Source: JBDOQU01 sp039839375 (lineage in GTDB: Bacteria > Pseudomonadota > Alphaproteobacteria > DSM-16000 > Inquilinaceae). From it: a DNA stretch of 64,000 nucleotides. The translations under genes were made by a program, and so were the position numbers. The DNA lies in NCBI RefSeq assembly GCF_039839375.1, contig NZ_JBDOQU010000016.1, forward strand, positions 55,110-119,109, in the 5' to 3' direction. This document shows positions 35,790-44,487 of the stretch, one piece after another (position 1 is the first letter of the stretch; the number at the start of each line of letters is the position of its first letter). The notes under the pieces were generated by a model that worked only from the letters and a program-made list of their open reading frames with translations, did not search any database and had not been told where the DNA came from.

Positions 35790-35800
35790 TGGTATTACCA
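35790..35800. promoter_or_regulatory. Candidate GntR/FadR-family operator upstream of lutABC
   Basis: TGGTATTACCA is a perfect dyad around ATT. It fits the TGGTnnnACCA core used by FadR-subfamily regulators such as LldR and LutR. Centre is about 80 bases before the lutA ATG. Confidence 0.4.
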
Positions 35801-35835
35801 ATGCTGGCAAGGGGAGGGGCCGGACCGGAAGCGGA

Positions 35836-36516
35836 TCAGGGCTCGCCCGGCGTGCCCGTCTCCACCAGCGTCCAGTTCGGATCGGAGGAGCGCGTGTTGC
35901 GGGCGAAGGTCCAGATGTCCGTCACATCCAGAACCCGTTCCGGATCGCCGTCGACCACCGCGCCATCGGCGTCGCGCGTGACGTTGACCTGGCTGGAGAC
36001 GAACCGGACGGTGACGAAGGCGGTCCTGCCTTCGACGCGGCCGTCCACGACCTCGGCGCTCTTGATCTGCTCGATCGTGGTTTCCAGCTTCTCCTCCTCC
36101 GCGATCCGGGTGCGGATGGCGCTGGAGAATTCGTCGTAGAGATCGTCGCTCAGCAGCGGCCGCAGCGACGCCGTGTCGCCCTGGGCGAACGCTTCCACGA
36201 CCATCCCGAACGCCGCCTGCGCGCCGCCCACGAAGCTGCGCGGGTCGAAGCTGGGATCGGCGATCTTCACCTGGGTCAGGCCGTGGTCCTGACCGGCGGT
36301 CGCCGGGTCCGGCGGGGGCGGCGGGCCGTTGCGCTCCGGCAGGTTCACGACATTGTCGTTGCCCGACCCTTCCGCGTCGCGACGGGAGGAATAGGGGTTC
36401 GGTCGCTGCTGCTCATTCCCCGTCCGCCGGCCCAGGACGCTCCTCAGCCGGAAAATCAGGAAAGCCGCGATCATCGCGAGGAGAAGGATATCGATGAAGT
36501 ACAAGCCGTCGCCCAT
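35836..36516 (-). CDS. Tim44-like domain membrane protein (TimA)
   Basis: The 226-residue protein starts MGDGLYFIDILLLAMIAAFL, one N-terminal membrane helix. A charged, Pro-rich linker (about residues 30-70) follows, then a Tim44/MBA1-like domain (DPRSFVGGAQAAFGMVVEAF, LRPLLSDDLYDEFSSAI, DVTDIWTFARNT). Alphaproteobacterial homologues are called TimA and are probably envelope proteins; function unproven. I chose the ATG at 36516, nine codons inside the longest frame, because the helix starts there. It lies in a divergent pair with fxsA. Confidence 0.88.
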   Translation of the reverse strand: MGDGLYFIDILLLAMIAAFLIFRLRSVLGRRTGNEQQRPNPYSSRRDAEGSGNDNVVNLPERNGPPPPPDPATAGQDHGLTQVKIADPSFDPRSFVGGAQAAFGMVVEAFAQGDTASLRPLLSDDLYDEFSSAIRTRIAEEEKLETTIEQIKSAEVVDGRVEGRTAFVTVRFVSSQVNVTRDADGAVVDGDPERVLDVTDIWTFARNTRSSDPNWTLVETGTPGEP

Positions 36517-36694
36517 GAGTCGCTCAAGCGCCGCCTGGCGCAATTAGGGTTTTCCTGGACCTCGGAGGGCCGACACACTACGTGACAGCGATGGCGCGGC
36601 CGCCCTCTTCGCTCGGCGCCGCCTTCTGTATCGTTACCGACGGCGTTCTATCGTGACAGATAGGCCGTCAAGCCTGAAACGGCAAGGAAAACTC

Positions 36695-37198
36695 ATGGCT
36701 TTGGTGCTGCTCGCGCTGATCCTCGTCCCGATCGCGGAGATCGCGGTCTTCATCCAGGTGGGCGGGCTCATCGGCCTTGGCCCCACCCTTCTCTGCATCG
36801 TGCTCAGCGCCGTGCTGGGCCTCTGGCTGCTCAGGCGGCAGGGGCTGAAGACCGTGCGCGACGCCCAGGCGAGCCTCAACCGCAACGAGGCGCCGGTCCG
36901 GGAGCTGGTGGACGGCGTCTGCCTGTTCTTCGCCGGCGCCTTCCTGCTGACGCCGGGCTTCATCACCGACGCGATCGGCTTCCTTCTCATGATCCCCCCG
37001 GTTCGCCATTGGGCGGGGGCGGCGGTGATACGCTATTTCCGGAAGCACGGCAGGATGACGATCGTGACGCCCGGCGGCCCCCCGCGATCCCCCGGCCGTC
37101 CCGATGTGATCGATGGCGACTATCAGGAGGTGGACGATTCCGATGGCGACCTGCCGCCGGCGAAGGAATCCCGCTGGCGGCCCGACAGCCGCCCCTAG
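36695..37198 (+). CDS. fxsA: FxsA family membrane protein
   Basis: The 167-residue protein has the FxsA core (PIAEIAVFIQVGGLIGLGPT, LLTPGFITDAIGFLLMIPPV) with three or four hydrophobic segments and a hydrophilic acidic C-terminal tail. In E. coli, FxsA relieves exclusion of phage T7 by the F plasmid; its normal role is unknown. AAGGAAA lies before the ATG at 36695. It precedes secB by 85 bases. Confidence 0.86.
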   Translation: MALVLLALILVPIAEIAVFIQVGGLIGLGPTLLCIVLSAVLGLWLLRRQGLKTVRDAQASLNRNEAPVRELVDGVCLFFAGAFLLTPGFITDAIGFLLMIPPVRHWAGAAVIRYFRKHGRMTIVTPGGPPRSPGRPDVIDGDYQEVDDSDGDLPPAKESRWRPDSRP

Positions 37199-37283
37199 AA
37201 CCAGCCGGGACCCGCGGTTGTCGCCGTCCTCCGATCCGTGCTAGCCAAGCGCCTTCTTTTTCCAGTGCCTCAGGAGCCCGCCC

Positions 37284-37826
37284 ATGACCGACGAAACCCC
37301 CAAGACCGACAATGGCGCACAGCCGCCCGCAGGCGCGGCGGCCCCGAAATCGGGCGCTGTGCCGATCCAGATCTCCGCGCAGTACGTCAAGGATCTGTCG
37401 TTCGAGAACCCGAACGCGCCGCAGAGCCTGATGGGCGGCCAGACCTCCCCGCAGGTGGCGGTCAATGTCGATGTCCGGACCAACCAGATCTCCGACACCA
37501 CCTATGAGGTGGTGCTGAACATCAAGGGCGACGCGAAGGCCGGCGACCGTCAGGCCTTCATCGTGGAGCTGTCCTATGGCGGCATCGTCACGCTCGCCAA
37601 CGTGGCGAAGGAGCACACCGCGCCGCTGCTGCTGATCGAGGTGCCGCGCCTCTTGTTCCCGTTCGCCCGCTCGGTCATCGCCGAGGCGACGCGCAATGGC
37701 GGGTTCCCGCCGATGCTGGTCCAGCCGATCGATTTCGCCGATCTCTTCCGCCGCCAGCTCCAGGCCCTGAAGGCCAAGCAGCAGGGTCAGGCGGCCGCGC
37801 CGCCGGCCAACGCCCCGGTGAACTGA
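37284..37826 (+). CDS. secB: Protein-export chaperone SecB
   Basis: The 180-residue protein has the SecB fold (IQISAQYVKDLSFENPNAP, FIVELSYGGIVTL, LLIEVPRLLFPFARSVIAEA) with an Ala/Pro/Gln-rich C-terminal tail. It forms tetramers and delivers unfolded precursors to SecA. CAGGAG precedes the ATG. It converges with dnaQ with 3 bases between the stops. Confidence 0.97.
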   Translation: MTDETPKTDNGAQPPAGAAAPKSGAVPIQISAQYVKDLSFENPNAPQSLMGGQTSPQVAVNVDVRTNQISDTTYEVVLNIKGDAKAGDRQAFIVELSYGGIVTLANVAKEHTAPLLLIEVPRLLFPFARSVIAEATRNGGFPPMLVQPIDFADLFRRQLQALKAKQQGQAAAPPANAPVN

Positions 37827-37829
37827 GCG

Positions 37830-38546
37830 TCAGGCCTCCAGCCGCGCCTTGTCGGCTGCGTTGTTACCCTGGGCCAGCCATAGCGGATTCTTGAGGCGCG
37901 CCAGGAACGCCTCATGCGCCTTCAGCTCGTCGGCTGTCGGCGCATGGGGTCGCGGCTCCCGCCGGGGCCGCGAGACGGCGACCACCGTGACCTCCGTCTC
38001 CTCATAGATCGCGCCGCCCAGCGTCAGGCCCGGCTGGCGGCCGCCCATCAGCTCCAGATAGACCTCCGACAGCAGCTCCGCGTCCAGCAGGGCCCCGTGC
38101 AGGATCCGGTTGGAATTGTCGATGCCGTAGCGCCGGCAGAGCGCGTCCAGGCTGGCCTGCGCGCCGGGAAAGCGGCGGCGGCTGAGCGCGACGGTGTCGA
38201 AGGACCGCGCCTTGGGCAGCATCGCCAGGCCCAGCCGCCTGAACTCCGCATTGATGAACCGCATGTCGAATTCGGCATTGTGGATCACCAGCCGGCTGTC
38301 CCCGATGAAATCCAGGAACTCCCCCGCGATCTGGGCGAAGAGCGGCTTGTCCGCCAGGAACTCGTCCGACAGCCCGTGAACCGCGAACGCCTCCGCCGGC
38401 ATGTCGCGCTCGGGGTTGACGTACCGGTGGAAGGTCCGGCCGGTGGGAATGTGGTTGAACAGCTCCACGCAGCCGATCTCGACGATCCGGTGGCCCTCTT
38501 CGGGGCTGAGGCCGGTCGTCTCGGTATCCAGCGATATCTCTCTCAT
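37830..38546 (-). CDS. dnaQ: DNA polymerase III epsilon subunit (3'-5' exonuclease)
   Basis: This 238-residue protein has the three DEDDh motifs: SLDTETTGL, VIHNAEFDMRF and HGALLDAELL. It proofreads for the replicative polymerase. The ATG at 38546 overlaps the coaE stop by 4 bases. It is the last gene in the chain ppsR-maf-aroE-coaE-dnaQ. Confidence 0.96.
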   Translation of the reverse strand: MREISLDTETTGLSPEEGHRIVEIGCVELFNHIPTGRTFHRYVNPERDMPAEAFAVHGLSDEFLADKPLFAQIAGEFLDFIGDSRLVIHNAEFDMRFINAEFRRLGLAMLPKARSFDTVALSRRRFPGAQASLDALCRRYGIDNSNRILHGALLDAELLSEVYLELMGGRQPGLTLGGAIYEETEVTVVAVSRPRREPRPHAPTADELKAHEAFLARLKNPLWLAQGNNAADKARLEA

Positions 38547-39160
38547 CGTCCCCGTTCGTCCGTTTTCCGCGCGGAATCCACCATCCGCCGCAATGCCCGC
38601 CAGGTCACGGCGCGGCCGAGGCCGGTCGGAACCACGATATCGGCGCGGCGGCGCTTTTCCCGATCCGGCATCTGCCGGTCCAGGATAGCGGCCAAAAGCT
38701 CCGCCGTCATGCCCGGGCGGCCCAGAACGCGCTGCCGCTGAACGAAAGCCGGGGCGCTGACGACGGCGACGAGGCCGCACCGGCGGTCGCCGCCGGTTTC
38801 CAGCAGCAGCGGCACGTCCAGCACCGCCACCGGCGCGCCGGCGAGGGCGGCGCGGCGCAGAAACTCATCCGACCGCGCCCGGACCCTGGGATGGAGGATG
38901 GCTTCCAGCCGTTCCAGCGCCTCGGGATCGGCGAAGACTTTCCGGCCCAGCGCTGCGCGATCGACGACGCTGTCTCGCACCGCGTCGGGAAACAAGGCCG
39001 CCACGGCGGAGATCACCTCCCGGTCCCGCTCCAGCAGGGTCCGGACCGCCCGGTCGGAATCATGGACGGGCACCCCCATCCGCCGCAGCATGCGCGCGGC
39101 CGTCGTCTTGCCCATGCCGATGGAGCCGGTCAGGCCGATGATGACCATTCTTCGGGTCAC
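38543..39160 (-). CDS. coaE: Dephospho-CoA kinase
   Basis: The 205-residue P-loop kinase has GLTGSIGMGKTTAARML and VPVHDSDRAVR. It makes the last step of coenzyme A synthesis. The ATG at 39160 overlaps the aroE stop by 4 bases, which supports it over the ATG four codons later. Confidence 0.96.
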   Translation of the reverse strand: MTRRMVIIGLTGSIGMGKTTAARMLRRMGVPVHDSDRAVRTLLERDREVISAVAALFPDAVRDSVVDRAALGRKVFADPEALERLEAILHPRVRARSDEFLRRAALAGAPVAVLDVPLLLETGGDRRCGLVAVVSAPAFVQRQRVLGRPGMTAELLAAILDRQMPDREKRRRADIVVPTGLGRAVTWRALRRMVDSARKTDERGR

Positions 39161-39993
39161 GCCGCCAGCACGGCGGCGCGCAGGGCGGCGTCGACGGTGG
39201 GATCGATGCCGAACCAGGCCCGGAATCCCGGCCGCGCCTGATGGAGCAGCATGCCGAGCCCATCCGTCGCCGGATTGCCCCGCCCCCGCGCCGCTGCCAG
39301 CAACGGCGTCTCCAGCGGCGTGTAGACGATGTCCGTCACCAGCGCGTCCGTCGGCAGCAAATCCAGCGCGAGATCGAGGGGCGGCTGCCCGACCATGCCC
39401 TGGGAGGTGGTGTTGACCAGCAGGCCGGTGCCGGCCAGCGCCTCTGTCCGCTCCACCCAGGGCAGCGCCGTCACGGGACCGTCCAGCGCGTGGGCCAAAG
39501 AGCGGGCGCGGTCGAACGACCGGTTGACCAGCCGGATCTCCGGACAGCCCTCGTCCAGAAGCGCCACCAGGATCGACCGCGCCGCGCCCCCGGCCCCGAC
39601 CACGACGGCTGGACCGCGAGCGATATCAATGCCGGCGGGGCGGAGGCTTTCCAGGAAGCCGAACCCGTCGGTATTGTCGCCTTCCAGCCCGCCATCCTCC
39701 CGGACCGTCACCGTATTGATCGCGCCGATCCGCCGCGCCCGGCCGGTGACGCCATCGACCAGCGTCAGCGCCGCCTCCTTGTGCGGCAGGGTCACATTGC
39801 AGCCCCGGAAGCCCAGCGCCGGAAGTCCCCGCAGCGCGTCCTCCAGCCTGTCAGGCGCGACCAGGAGAGGCACGTACGCGCCGTCCACCCCGTACCGGTC
39901 CAGCCAGTGCGTGTGCAATACGGGCGATCTGGAATGGGAAACAGGCCATCCCATCACCCCCGCCAGCGCGGACTTGCCGGTGGGACGCCTCAT
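39157..39993 (-). CDS. aroE: Shikimate dehydrogenase
   Basis: The 278-residue protein has the substrate motifs GWPVSHSRSPVLHTHWL, CNVTLPHKEAAL (catalytic Lys) and DNTDGFGFLESL. The NADP fold reads VVVGAGGAARSILVALL. It reduces 3-dehydroshikimate. The ATG at 39993 overlaps the maf stop by 4 bases. Confidence 0.96.
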   Translation of the reverse strand: MRRPTGKSALAGVMGWPVSHSRSPVLHTHWLDRYGVDGAYVPLLVAPDRLEDALRGLPALGFRGCNVTLPHKEAALTLVDGVTGRARRIGAINTVTVREDGGLEGDNTDGFGFLESLRPAGIDIARGPAVVVGAGGAARSILVALLDEGCPEIRLVNRSFDRARSLAHALDGPVTALPWVERTEALAGTGLLVNTTSQGMVGQPPLDLALDLLPTDALVTDIVYTPLETPLLAAARGRGNPATDGLGMLLHQARPGFRAWFGIDPTVDAALRAAVLAA

Positions 39994-40586
39994 ATGTCCA
40001 GAAGCCCCTGTACGCGCAGATAATCCAGGATCGGCAGCAGCGGCATGCCAAGGATCGTGAAATAGTCGCCGTCGATGCGGCTGAAGAGCTGCGCGCCCAG
40101 CCCTTCGAGTTGGTAGCCCCCGACCGATGTCAGCGCCGCCCCGCCGACGCGCGCCAGGTAGGAATCGAGAAAGCCGTCGCTGAAGGGCCGCATGGCGAGC
40201 GTCGCCCGGTCGGTATGGTGCCACAGCCGCTCGCCGTCCTTTACCGCCACGGCGGAGGAGACCAGGCGGTGGGACCGGCCGCGCAGGGCGGCAAGCTGCG
40301 CCCTGGCATGGTCGATGTCCGGCGGCTTGTCGAACCAGACGCCGTTGCAGTCCAGCATTTGGTCGCAGCCGATGACGAGCCGGCCCGGATGCCGGCGGCT
40401 GACCAGCCGGGCCTTCATCTCGGCCAGCGCCTCGGCGACATCCTCCGCGCCCGCCCCGTCGGCGCGGAAGGCGGCCTTCACCTCGTCCTCGTCGATCGCG
40501 GCGGGATCGACCGTCACGGCGACGCCCGCCTCCTTCAAAAGCGAGAGACGTACGCGGCTGCCGGACGCCAGGACAAGCCCCGTCAT
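39990..40586 (-). CDS. maf: Maf-family nucleotide pyrophosphatase
   Basis: The 198-residue protein starts MTGLVLASGSRVRLSLLKEA, the Maf signature, and has VIGCDQMLDCNG and GGYQLEGLGAQLFSRIDGDY. Maf proteins hydrolyse non-canonical or modified nucleoside triphosphates. The ATG overlaps the ppsR stop by 4 bases. Confidence 0.94.
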   Translation of the reverse strand: MTGLVLASGSRVRLSLLKEAGVAVTVDPAAIDEDEVKAAFRADGAGAEDVAEALAEMKARLVSRRHPGRLVIGCDQMLDCNGVWFDKPPDIDHARAQLAALRGRSHRLVSSAVAVKDGERLWHHTDRATLAMRPFSDGFLDSYLARVGGAALTSVGGYQLEGLGAQLFSRIDGDYFTILGMPLLPILDYLRVQGLLDI

Positions 40587-41431
40587 GGAGCTATTTCCAC
40601 CGGCGGCGCGCCGGGCGGGCGGCGGCGGGACATGAGGGTGAAGATCTCCGCCGCCGTCTCCTCGATCGCCCGGCGCGTCACGTCGATGATCGGCCAGCCG
40701 CGCCGGTTGAAGTACCGCCGCGCCTCCATGACCTCCGCCCGCACGACCTCCGGGTCGATATAGTTGGTGGTGCCGCCCTGGTTCAGCATCTTCATCCGGT
40801 TCCGCCGGATCTGGATCAGCCGGTCGGGATCCTTGGTCAGCCCGACGATCAGCGGCTGGGCAAGCTGGTCCAACTCCGTCGGCAGCGGGACGCCCGGCAC
40901 GAACGGCACGTTGGCGGCCCTCACCCCCCGGTTGGCGAGATAGAGGCAGGTCGGCGTCTTGGAAGTCCGGCTGACGCCGACCAGGATCACGTCGGCCCGG
41001 TGCAACTCCTCCGTCGATTGGCCGTCATCGTGGCCCAGCGCGAAATCCATCGCCTCCATCCGGCTGAAATAGGCCGCGTTCAGCATATGTTGGCGGCCTG
41101 GCCGGCTCTGGCTCTGCATGTTCAAATGGCGGGCGAAGGCGACCATGACGGGGTCGAGGACCGAGACGCAGGGCACGTCGTGCTGCAGGCAGATATCCTG
41201 GAGCCGTTGCCTCAGATGGTCGTCGACCAGCGTATAGACGACAATCCCGCGATTCCGCTGCACATCCTCCAGCACCAGATCGAGCTGCCGATCGGTTCGC
41301 ACCAGGTTCCAGAAATGCTCCACGGGCTCCACGCCCTCGAACTGGGCAACGCAGGCGCGCGCGACGCTCTGGATCGTTTCGCCGGTGGAGTCGGAAACGA
41401 GATGGAGATGAAAGTTCTTGGATTCGATCAT
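40583..41431 (-). CDS. ppsR: Bifunctional kinase/phosphorylase of the PEP synthase/PPDK regulatory family (DUF299)
   Basis: This 282-residue protein starts MIESKNFHLHLVSDSTGETI and has the P-loop-like GVSRTSKTPTCLYLANRG. Family members add and remove phosphate on PEP synthase or pyruvate, phosphate dikinase. The ATG at 41431 is chosen by homology; the frame is open 41 codons further upstream. In Caulobacter the homologue (CC_0001 / RP001) borders the chromosomal origin on one side and hemE on the other, as here. Confidence 0.94.
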   Translation of the reverse strand: MIESKNFHLHLVSDSTGETIQSVARACVAQFEGVEPVEHFWNLVRTDRQLDLVLEDVQRNRGIVVYTLVDDHLRQRLQDICLQHDVPCVSVLDPVMVAFARHLNMQSQSRPGRQHMLNAAYFSRMEAMDFALGHDDGQSTEELHRADVILVGVSRTSKTPTCLYLANRGVRAANVPFVPGVPLPTELDQLAQPLIVGLTKDPDRLIQIRRNRMKMLNQGGTTNYIDPEVVRAEVMEARRYFNRRGWPIIDVTRRAIEETAAEIFTLMSRRRPPGAPPVEIAP

Positions 41432-41669
41432 GGAGCCAAGTTTTACCAGCGCTCTGGGGAAAGTCTGTCCAAAAATGTGGGCAACTCCGCCGCCCGGGCC
41501 GGCCGGTCGCCAACGATCCCCGCTGGGACGGAAAGCGCGGACTTCATCTTCCACCCGTGGACAAAGATCGCTGCTTGGCCCGCCACAGCGGGAGTGACGT
41601 TCGGACGCGATACCTTTTCCCGGCGATTCAGGTCCTTCCGCCTACCGCTTTTGCTCGCAATCCACGGGG

Positions 41670-41678
41670 TTATCCACA
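41670..41678 (+). promoter_or_regulatory. DnaA box TTATCCACA
   Basis: Exact match to the R1-type consensus TTATnCACA within the oriC candidate. Confidence 0.75.
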
Positions 41679-41714
41679 GAGGTGGCCAAACAATCCACCG
41701 GTCGAGGATAAGTG

Positions 41715-41723
41715 TGTGGACAA
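41715..41723 (-). promoter_or_regulatory. DnaA box TTGTCCACA (reverse strand)
   Basis: One mismatch to consensus; 37 bases from the perfect box, in opposite orientation. Confidence 0.6.
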
Positions 41724-41852
41724 TCCGGCGGCTTCCGGTGATCCCCGGGTTTCACAGCCATCCACCACTACCACAACCCTATTCCTCTTTAATGTGAAGG
41801 AGGAGTGTCGTACCCCTTGGCCGCCGATCGCGAAGACCCGGACACCGTTCGA

Positions 41853-42890
41853 ATGACCTCCAAACCCTTCCTCCGCGCCCTCAATGGCGAACGCCTTCCC
41901 AGCCCCCCCTTCTGGCTGATGCGGCAGGCCGGCCGCTATCTTCCGGAATACCGGGCGGTCAGGGCGGAGGCGGGAAGCTTCCTCGATCTCTGTTACAACC
42001 CGGCTCTCGCGGCGGAGGTGACGTTGCAGCCGATCCGGCGCTTCGGCATGGATGCGGCCATCCTCTTCTCCGACATCCTGGTCGTGCCCCATGCGCTGGG
42101 CCAGCCGCTCCGCTATGTCGAGGGCGAAGGCCCGAAACTGGACGCGGTGACGAGCGCTGGCGATGTGTCACGGCTGAAGGACGACCGGCTGCACGAGGTG
42201 CTGGCGCCGGTCTATGAAACGGTGAGGCGGGTCCGGGCGGCCCTTCCCGACGAGGTCGCGCTGATCGGCTTCGCCGGCGCGCCCTGGACCGTCGCCAGCT
42301 ATATGGTGGAAGGGGGAGGCAGCCGGGATTTCGCCGCCGTCAAACGCTTCGCCTATCAGGATCCCGTGGGCTTCGGGGCGCTGATCGACCTTCTGGTGAC
42401 GGCGACTGTCGGCTACCTAGCGGCCCAGGTCGAGGCGGGGGCGGAGGCGCTGCAGCTTTTCGATAGCTGGGCGGGCGTCCTGCCCGAATCCGCCTTCGCC
42501 CGCTGGTCGATCGCGCCGACGCGGCGAATCGTCCGGGGGCTCCGCCAGCGGGGCGTGACGGTCCCCATCATCGGGTTTCCGAAGGGAGCAGGCGCGCTTT
42601 ACGAACGTTATGCGACGGAGACGGAGGTGACGGCCATCGGGCTGGACACCTCCGTCCCGCTGGGTTGGGCCGTCGACCGCCTGCAATCGCGGATGCCGGT
42701 TCAGGGCAATCTCGACCCCGTGATGCTGATGGCCGGCGGCGAAGCTCTTGAGGCGGAGGCGAAAGCCATCATCGAGGGGCTGTCCGGCGGACCCCACATC
42801 TTCAATCTTGGCCATGGCGTGCTTCAGCACACCCCGCCGGAGCATGTCGGGCTGCTGGCCGACCTGATCCGGGGCGCGAACCCGGCCTAG
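41853..42890 (+). CDS. hemE: Uroporphyrinogen decarboxylase
   Basis: The 345-residue protein has the N-terminal signature PPFWLMRQAGRYLPEYR (substrate Arg residues) and GFAGAPWTVASYMVEGGGS. The conserved FNLGHGVLQHTPPEHV is near the end. It converts uroporphyrinogen III to coproporphyrinogen III. The frame is open back to GTG 41805. AAGGAGG at 41797-41803 is too close to that GTG and far from the ATG, so the exact start is uncertain (TTG 41817 is a third option). It converges with hemH. Confidence 0.95.
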   Translation: MTSKPFLRALNGERLPSPPFWLMRQAGRYLPEYRAVRAEAGSFLDLCYNPALAAEVTLQPIRRFGMDAAILFSDILVVPHALGQPLRYVEGEGPKLDAVTSAGDVSRLKDDRLHEVLAPVYETVRRVRAALPDEVALIGFAGAPWTVASYMVEGGGSRDFAAVKRFAYQDPVGFGALIDLLVTATVGYLAAQVEAGAEALQLFDSWAGVLPESAFARWSIAPTRRIVRGLRQRGVTVPIIGFPKGAGALYERYATETEVTAIGLDTSVPLGWAVDRLQSRMPVQGNLDPVMLMAGGEALEAEAKAIIEGLSGGPHIFNLGHGVLQHTPPEHVGLLADLIRGANPA

Positions 42891-42891
42891 C

Positions 42892-43935
42892 TCAGCCGAT
42901 CCAGCCGGAAAGCTCCCGGCGGACGACCCGTTCGATGGCGTCCATTCCGTCGGGACTGTCGTTCAGGCACGGTATCCGGGCGAAGCGTTCGCCGCCGGCT
43001 TCCAGGAACAGTTCCCGGCCGGCGATGCCGATCTCCTCCAGCGTCTCCACGCAGTCGGCGACGAATCCCGGCATGACGAGGGCGACCCGCCGCACGCCGC
43101 TTTCGGCCAGGCGCTTCAGTGTCTCGTCGGTGTAGGGTTTCAACCATTCCTGACGGCCGAAGCGCGACTGGAAGGTGAGTTGCAGGCGCCTTTCGTCCCA
43201 ACCCAGCCTTTCGCGCAGCAGGCGCGCGGTCTTCGCGCATTGGCAATGGTAGGGATCGCCTCTCAGGAGGTAATCCTTCGGCAGGCCGTGGAAGGACGCC
43301 AGCACCACTTCCGGCTCCCAGTCCAGCCCGGCGAGATGGGTTTCCACCGATCGCGCCAGGGCGTCGATATAGGCCGGATCGTCGTGATAGGACCCCACGG
43401 TCCGGATCGCCGGCTGCCAGCGCATCTTCTTCAGCGCGTCGAACGCCTTGTCGTGGACGGTGGCCGTGGTGGCGGCGCTGTATTGCGGGTAGAGCGCGAA
43501 GAGGAGGATCCGGCGGCAACCGGCTTCGATCAGCGCCTTCAGCCGCTCCTCGATCGACGGCGCGCCATAGCGCATCGCCCAGTCCACTCTGACCTCGCCT
43601 TCCAGCCTTTCGCTGAGCGCTTCGCCTTGGCTTCTGGTCACGGTCAGGAGCGGGGATTCGTTTTGCTCCCGGTTCCAGATGGCCTCATAGGCCTTGCCGC
43701 TGCGCGACGGCCTGGTCGTCAGGACCAGGCCGTTGAGGATAACTTTCCACAGGATCGGATTCATCTCTATGACGCGGCGATCGCTGAGGAATTCCTTCAG
43801 ATAGCGGCGCATCGGCCAATAGGAGGTGCCGTCGGGCGTTCCCAGATTGACCAGCAGGACGCCGGTTCCGTCCGGCGCGATCCGCGGGTGGTCGGCGGGC
43901 CGGGAATTTTCTGGCGGTGCGGCAAGGGAGGACAT
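42892..43935 (-). CDS. hemH: Ferrochelatase
   Basis: The 347-residue protein has GVLLVNLGTPDGTSYWPMRR, the catalytic-His segment ASFHGLPKDYL and PGFVADCVETLEEI. It inserts iron into protoporphyrin IX. An HCQCAK-type Cys segment (YHCQCAKTARLL) is present. It faces hemE with a 1-base gap between stops and is divergent from hemJ. Confidence 0.96.
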   Translation of the reverse strand: MSSLAAPPENSRPADHPRIAPDGTGVLLVNLGTPDGTSYWPMRRYLKEFLSDRRVIEMNPILWKVILNGLVLTTRPSRSGKAYEAIWNREQNESPLLTVTRSQGEALSERLEGEVRVDWAMRYGAPSIEERLKALIEAGCRRILLFALYPQYSAATTATVHDKAFDALKKMRWQPAIRTVGSYHDDPAYIDALARSVETHLAGLDWEPEVVLASFHGLPKDYLLRGDPYHCQCAKTARLLRERLGWDERRLQLTFQSRFGRQEWLKPYTDETLKRLAESGVRRVALVMPGFVADCVETLEEIGIAGRELFLEAGGERFARIPCLNDSPDGMDAIERVVRRELSGWIG

Positions 43936-44040
43936 GGCGTTCAGGGGGCAATTTCGGTTATGACTTGCCGCCTATATAGCGCGGATCGGCCCCGGGACGA
44001 TGCGGCGCTGTAAAATCCGGCGGGACAGGGAGTCGCAGTC

Positions 44041-44478
44041 ATGGCGGGTGATCTCTACAGTTGGGTCAAGGCTTTCCACGTCATCTCCGTGATCGCCTGG
44101 ATGGCCGGCATGCTCTACCTGCCCCGGCTCTTCGTCTATCACTGTCAGGTCGCGCCGGACTCCGAGGCCGCCGGCAAGTTCGTCGTGATGGAACGCAGGT
44201 TGCTTCGCGCGATCATCAATCCGGCCATGGCGGCGACATGGATCCTCGGCATCGCGATGATCGTGATGAACACCGCCCTTCTGGAGCAGGGATGGCTGCA
44301 TGTGAAGCTGGCCTGTGTCCTTGTATTGAGCGGCATCCACGGCTTTCTTTCCGCGCGCCGCAAGGATTTCGAGGCCGGAAAGAACACGCGATCGGAACGA
44401 TTTTACAGGATCGTCAACGAGGTTCCGGCCCTTCTGATGGTCGTCATCGTCATCATGGTGATCGTCCGCCCGTTCTGA
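44041..44478 (+). CDS. hemJ: Protoporphyrinogen oxidase HemJ
   Basis: The 145-residue membrane protein has four hydrophobic helices. The first holds VKAFHVISVIAWMAGMLYLP, with the conserved His and Trp; YHCQV follows. It oxidises protoporphyrinogen IX in bacteria lacking HemG/HemY. GGGAG precedes the ATG. With hemE and hemH it completes the last three haem steps apart from HemF/HemN. Confidence 0.94.
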   Translation: MAGDLYSWVKAFHVISVIAWMAGMLYLPRLFVYHCQVAPDSEAAGKFVVMERRLLRAIINPAMAATWILGIAMIVMNTALLEQGWLHVKLACVLVLSGIHGFLSARRKDFEAGKNTRSERFYRIVNEVPALLMVVIVIMVIVRPF

Positions 44479-44487
44479 GCGCGGACG

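Larger units (their letters stand above)
41432..41852. other. Candidate chromosomal replication origin (oriC)
   Basis: Gene-free 421 bases between divergent ppsR and hemE. A perfect DnaA box TTATCCACA lies at 41670-41678. Near matches on either strand are at 41476-41484 (TGTGGGCAA), 41556-41564 (CGTGGACAA) and 41715-41723 (TGTGGACAA). Further ATCCAC cores occur around 41659-41700. The flanking genes match the Caulobacter/Rickettsia origin locus. Confidence 0.75.

Noticed and set aside
41432..41852. dnaA gene next to the origin candidate
   Set aside because: No DnaA-like coding sequence exists in the window; in many alphaproteobacteria dnaA is apart from oriC, so this does not argue against the origin.
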